Assembly (NCBI GenBank): GCA_963774625.1
Contig: CAVZFQ010000008.1
Location: 1-9,112 of the forward strand
Length of the DNA: 9,112 bases
Reading direction: 5' to 3'
Origin: VAXT01 sp963774625
GTDB lineage: Bacteria > Actinomycetota > Thermoleophilia > Gaiellales > Gaiellaceae
Position numbers and translations under genes: made by a program. Position 1 is the first letter of the stretch, and the number at the start of each line of letters is the position of its first letter. This document shows positions 5,605 through 9,112 of this stretch, one piece after another. Below the pieces are notes generated by a model. The model ran no database searches. It saw only the letters and a list, made by a program, of their open reading frames with translations, and was not told where the DNA came from.

Positions 5605-6137
5605 GGCTGCTCGAAGAGTGTGACCCGCGTGGACCCGTAGGCCCTGCTCGTGCGCTCCGAGAGCGGTGCGAGCTCGGGCTGGTCACGCTTGGCGGTCTCG
5701 ACCACGACGAGGCCGTCCTCGGCGAGCAGAGCCGGGAGGTACGTGGCCAGAGTGGGCTGGAAGGAGTCGAACATCCGGTAGGGCGGGTCGACGAGGACGA
5801 GATCGTAGCGCCTGCCTGCGGCCGCCTCGGAAGCGAGTGCGCGGCGGGCGTCGACGCGGAGGAGGGTCGCGCCGGTCAAGCCCAGCTTCTCGACGTTGCG
5901 CTCGATCGCGCGCTGGGCGTCGCGGTCGGACTCGACGAAGACGGCGGTCGAGGCTCCTCTGGACAGGGCCTCGAGGCCCATGGCCCCCGATCCGGCGAAC
6001 AGGTCGAGAACGGCCATGTCGTCCACGGGGCCGATGAGGTTGAACGCGGCCTCGCGGACGCGGTCACCCGTCGGCCTGGTCTCGCTCTTCGGCGCGTAGA
6101 TCGTCGAGCCCTTACGGCTGCCGGCGATGATCCTCAT
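5601..6137 (-). CDS. rsmD: 16S rRNA (guanine(966)-N(2))-methyltransferase RsmD
   Basis: RsmD methylates G966 of 16S rRNA (E. coli numbering) on assembled small-subunit particles, using S-adenosylmethionine. The 178-residue protein begins with the family-typical MRIIAGSRKG and RPTGDRVREAAFN. The SAM-binding motif VLDLFAGSGAMGLEALSRGA follows at about 43-62, and the catalytic DPPY at 117-120. Length is normal for the family. The ATG gives the exact conserved N-terminus. The gene is the first of the reverse block and is coupled to coaD. Its start lies next to a dyad in the divergent intergenic region, which might carry its operator or promoter. Confidence 0.96.
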   Translation of the reverse strand: MRIIAGSRKGSTIYAPKSETRPTGDRVREAAFNLIGPVDDMAVLDLFAGSGAMGLEALSRGASTAVFVESDRDAQRAIERNVEKLGLTGATLLRVDARRALASEAAAGRRYDLVLVDPPYRMFDSFQPTLATYLPALLAEDGLVVVETAKRDQPELAPLSERTSRAYGSTRVTLFEQP

Positions 6138-6138
6138 C

Positions 6139-6183
6139 CCGTACGGAGTGAATCACCCCTACGGGGTAGGCCGTCTGGCGGCC
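6139..6183. promoter_or_regulatory. Nested dyads in the rsmD divergent region
   Basis: The 88-bp gap between rsmD and the forward Pro-rich gene holds several palindromes. GTGAATCAC (6148-6156) is a 9-bp dyad lying inside a larger near-symmetric block bounded by CCGTA (6139-6143) and TACGG (6160-6164). CCTAC-GGG-GTAGG (6158-6170) forms a 5-bp hairpin, and GGCCG/CGGCC (6169-6173, 6179-6183) another. An operator serving one or both genes is possible; no specific regulator family is implied. Confidence 0.35.
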
Positions 6184-6190
6184 AGCGACC

Positions 6191-6217
6191 TACGTTTTGC
6201 CTGGAGGACATGCCTCC
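6191..6217 (+). promoter_or_regulatory. Possible -10 box and self-pairing GGAGG upstream of the Pro-rich gene
   Basis: TACGTT (6191-6196) is a weak TAnnnT -10 candidate. A strong Shine-Dalgarno-like GGAGG (6203-6207) can pair with CCTCC (6213-6217) over a 5-nt loop, which would hide it. It is 18 bases before ATG 6226, too far for ideal spacing, so its role is uncertain. Confidence 0.25.
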
Positions 6218-6225
6218 TTTGCGGT

Positions 6226-6999
<774 letters not shown>

Positions 7000-7004
7000 C
7001 ACCC

Positions 7005-8963
7005 GTGCCGCGCCGCCCGCAGAACTCGGATCCCCCGCGACTCGTTCTCCGCTTCGCGGTCTCGATCTGCATCGCCCTCGCTCTGGCAGCAGCCGCGATC
7101 CTGCTCGTCGTCCGCCACTTCGACACGGTCCAGGCCGAGCGGGCGGCCACCTCCGAAGCGCGCGTGATCGCGAGCTCGGTTCTGCGCGGCTCGCTGCGCG
7201 CGTCCGACTTCCACCGGCCGGTGCGTGCCTCCCGGCGCGCCGAGCTCGACGCGCTCTTCCAGCACGACGTGCTCTCCGAGGGCGTGCTCCTCGTCAAGCT
7301 CTACGCGACTAACGGGCTCGTCACCTACAGCACCGACCACCGGCTGATCGGCTCCTGGGAAACCAACCTCGGGCACATCGAGGAAGCGGCCGGCGGAACG
7401 GTCCGCGGCGACGTGACGAAGCTGTCCGGCGAGAAGACACTCCGCACGTACGCACCCGTCTCCGTCCGCGGCGGGACGGGTGTCGTCGCCCTCTTTCAGG
7501 ACTACGGGCCGATCGCCAGCGCGGCGCAATCCACGTTCGTACCGGTCGCCGGCATCTTCGAAGTCGTGCTCGTCCTCCTCTTCCTCATGCTCGTGCCGAT
7601 CCTCAGGCGCGTGACGCAGCGCATTCGACGCCAGATGGAGGAAATCGAACGGCGCGCGCTCTACGACGAGCTCACCGACCTGCCGAACCGAACGCTGTTC
7701 GGCGACCGGATCGAGCAGATGATCGTGGACGCCGGGCAGGAGCCTCACTCGGCGGCCGTCATGCTCCTGGACCTCGACGGTTTCCGCGAGGTCAACGACG
7801 CGCTCGGCCATGAGACCGGCGATCGCCTCCTGCAGGAGGTCGCGAGCCGGCTGAGCGAAACCGTCCGCTCGAGCGAGACGTTCGCGAGGCTCGGCGGAGA
7901 CGAGTTCGGCATCCTGCTCTCGGCTGGATCGGAGGAGGACGCGATGGCACTCGCGACCCGGATCCATGGGGCGCTCGAGACGCCGTTCTCCCTCTCGGGC
8001 TTCCCGCTGGAGATCGCAGTCAGCATCGGCGTCGCCGCCTACCCCGAGCACGGCGAGGACGTCGACACGCTCCTTCAGCACGCCGACGTCGCGATGTACG
8101 TGGCGAAGGACGGCCACGCTGGAACGGCGCTCTACGAGTCCGAGCAGGACACGAGCGATGCGGCACGACTCGCGCTTGCGGGCGAGCTGCGCGGGGCAAT
8201 CGAAAACGAGGAGCTGGTCGTGCACTTCCAGCCCAAGGCCGAGCTCGAGAGCGGCCTCATCGTCGGCGTCGAGGCGCTCGTCCGCTGGCAGCATCCCGAG
8301 CGCGGGTTCATTCCTCCGAACGAATTCATCCCGATCGCGGAGCGGACAGGGCTCATCAAGCCGCTCAGCCAGTACGTGGTGGCGGCCGCGCTCAGGCAGT
8401 GCGGCGCGTGGCGCGCGGCGGGGTACGACCTGCACGTCGCCGTGAACCTGACGATCCCCGACCTGCTCGATCTCGAGCTCCCGGACCGGATCGGGGAGCT
8501 CCTCGCCGAGACCGGCGTCCGGCCGGGGCAGCTGGAGCTCGAGGTCACGGAGACGACGATCCTCGCCGACCCGTTCCGCGTCCGCCAGGTGCTCAACCGC
8601 CTGAACGAGATGGGGCTGCGGCTCGCGATCGACGACTTCGGCACCGGCTACTCGTCGCTCGCCTATCTCAAGAACCTGCCCGTGCACACGATCAAGATCG
8701 ACCGGTCCTTCGTCATGGGCATGTGCGAGGACGCGAGCGATGCGACGATCGTCCGCTCGACGATCGATCTCGGCCGGAACCTCGGCCTCGGTGTCGTGGC
8801 GGAGGGGATCGAATCGCAGGAGGTCTGGGACGCGCTACGCGCGGACGGCTGCTCGCTGGCTCAGGGCTACTTCATCAGTCGTCCGGCTTCTGCGGAGTAC
8901 CTGAAGCCGATCCTCGAGGAACGCGCGCTGCGCACCCGCGACGGCGTCGCCAAAGCGTCTTAG
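7005..8963 (+). CDS. Membrane GGDEF-EAL cyclic-di-GMP signalling protein
   Basis: The protein has 652 residues from GTG 7005; an in-frame TTG at 6987 would add six. Order of parts: membrane helix at about 14-37; extracytoplasmic sensor at about 40-178 with a Cache-like pattern (LLVKLYATNGLVTYSTD, then RTYAPV); second helix at about 181-200; GGDEF domain at about 215-380 with the intact motif GGDEF (297-301) and LDLDGFREVND; EAL domain at about 390-640 with EALVRW (423-428), EVTE, DDFGTGYSS (543-551), KIDRSFV and VAEGIE. Both active sites look usable, so it may make and degrade cyclic-di-GMP. The inhibitory I-site RxxD is RSSE here (288-291), so product feedback may be weak. It follows the Pro-rich gene by 5 bases and probably shares its transcript. 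GTG is preferred because TTG would lie inside the previous gene without a Shine-Dalgarno. Confidence 0.93.
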   Translation: MPRRPQNSDPPRLVLRFAVSICIALALAAAAILLVVRHFDTVQAERAATSEARVIASSVLRGSLRASDFHRPVRASRRAELDALFQHDVLSEGVLLVKLYATNGLVTYSTDHRLIGSWETNLGHIEEAAGGTVRGDVTKLSGEKTLRTYAPVSVRGGTGVVALFQDYGPIASAAQSTFVPVAGIFEVVLVLLFLMLVPILRRVTQRIRRQMEEIERRALYDELTDLPNRTLFGDRIEQMIVDAGQEPHSAAVMLLDLDGFREVNDALGHETGDRLLQEVASRLSETVRSSETFARLGGDEFGILLSAGSEEDAMALATRIHGALETPFSLSGFPLEIAVSIGVAAYPEHGEDVDTLLQHADVAMYVAKDGHAGTALYESEQDTSDAARLALAGELRGAIENEELVVHFQPKAELESGLIVGVEALVRWQHPERGFIPPNEFIPIAERTGLIKPLSQYVVAAALRQCGAWRAAGYDLHVAVNLTIPDLLDLELPDRIGELLAETGVRPGQLELEVTETTILADPFRVRQVLNRLNEMGLRLAIDDFGTGYSSLAYLKNLPVHTIKIDRSFVMGMCEDASDATIVRSTIDLGRNLGLGVVAEGIESQEVWDALRADGCSLAQGYFISRPASAEYLKPILEERALRTRDGVAKAS

Positions 8964-9005
8964 GCCTACTGACACTGGCGAGACGCCTCAGGGCTTCGGG
9001 GCCAA

Positions 9006-9111
9006 CTACACGCACGTCGGTCGTGTAGGGCCTCGACAATTTGTGTTCTCAGTCGCGGAAAGTGCGAAGCACTTTTCGCGAGTCCGGCGCCCGTGGCGCC
9101 GGACCAGCTAG
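9006..9111. repeat. Paired-hairpin dispersed element, copy 2
   Basis: The second copy, in the same orientation, has its core at 9051-9111. Hairpin A has arms at 9054-9065 and 9069-9080 around GAA, with one G-T wobble. Hairpin B has arms GTCCGGCGCC (9082-9091) and its complement (9095-9104) around CGT. Compared with copy 1, two neighbouring base pairs of hairpin B are swapped from C-G/G-C to G-C/C-G, so pairing is kept. Upstream, CTACACG (9006-9012) pairs with CGTGTAG (9022-9028), and GGCC at 9000-9003 can pair with 9029-9032 beyond an AA bulge. The element lies downstream of the GGDEF-EAL gene and touches the window end, so its right neighbour is unknown. The short stretch 8964-9005 shows only a small GGCG/CGCC hairpin. 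Confidence 0.8.
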
Positions 9112-9112
9112 G

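Noticed and set aside
6127..6225. Upstream ATG start for the Pro-rich protein
   Set aside because: It would overlap the start of rsmD and puts 33 poorly structured residues before the signal-like segment; ATG 6226 fits an exported protein better.

Overview
The window is about 9.1 kb of very GC-rich bacterial DNA. Strong G/C third-position use, frequent GTG starts, apparently leaderless genes and the core gene order rsmD-coaD-(SepIVA-like)-yceD point to an actinobacterium. A deep lineage such as Thermoleophilia is possible, but that is only an impression from the sequence.

Layout. Positions 1-366 hold the end of an unrecognised gene, coupled by ATGA to a 54-residue Cys/coiled-coil mini-protein. 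A clear intrinsic terminator follows at 400-435. Positions 461-3853 are a forward cluster: an OmpR-type response regulator, its membrane histidine kinase (ATGA-coupled), a small membrane-anchored protein with a Gly/Ser/Asp tail, and a CPBP-family membrane protease. It meets the reverse-strand core block head-on, with the two stop codons sharing one CTAG. The reverse block, read from 6137 down to 3850, is rsmD, coaD (GTGA overlap), a SepIVA/DivIVA-like coiled-coil protein and the DUF177/YceD protein. Diverging from rsmD, a forward pair encodes an exported protein with a run of 33 prolines and a membrane GGDEF-EAL cyclic-di-GMP protein (7005-8963).

The least explained object is a dispersed element of about 62 bp present twice in the same orientation, at 4479-4540 and 9051-9111. 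Each copy is two adjacent hairpins. The second hairpin differs between copies by two compensatory base-pair swaps, so pairing is kept while sequence changes. Weaker similarity continues about 45 bp upstream in both copies. This looks like a structured RNA or DNA repeat family; I cannot assign it to a known class.

Functionally, the forward cluster is an envelope-sensing unit (kinase, regulator, surface protein, membrane protease). The reverse block is housekeeping: 16S rRNA methylation, coenzyme A synthesis, division or cell-envelope organisation, and an rRNA-linked DUF177 protein. The last pair joins a cell-surface protein to second-messenger signalling.
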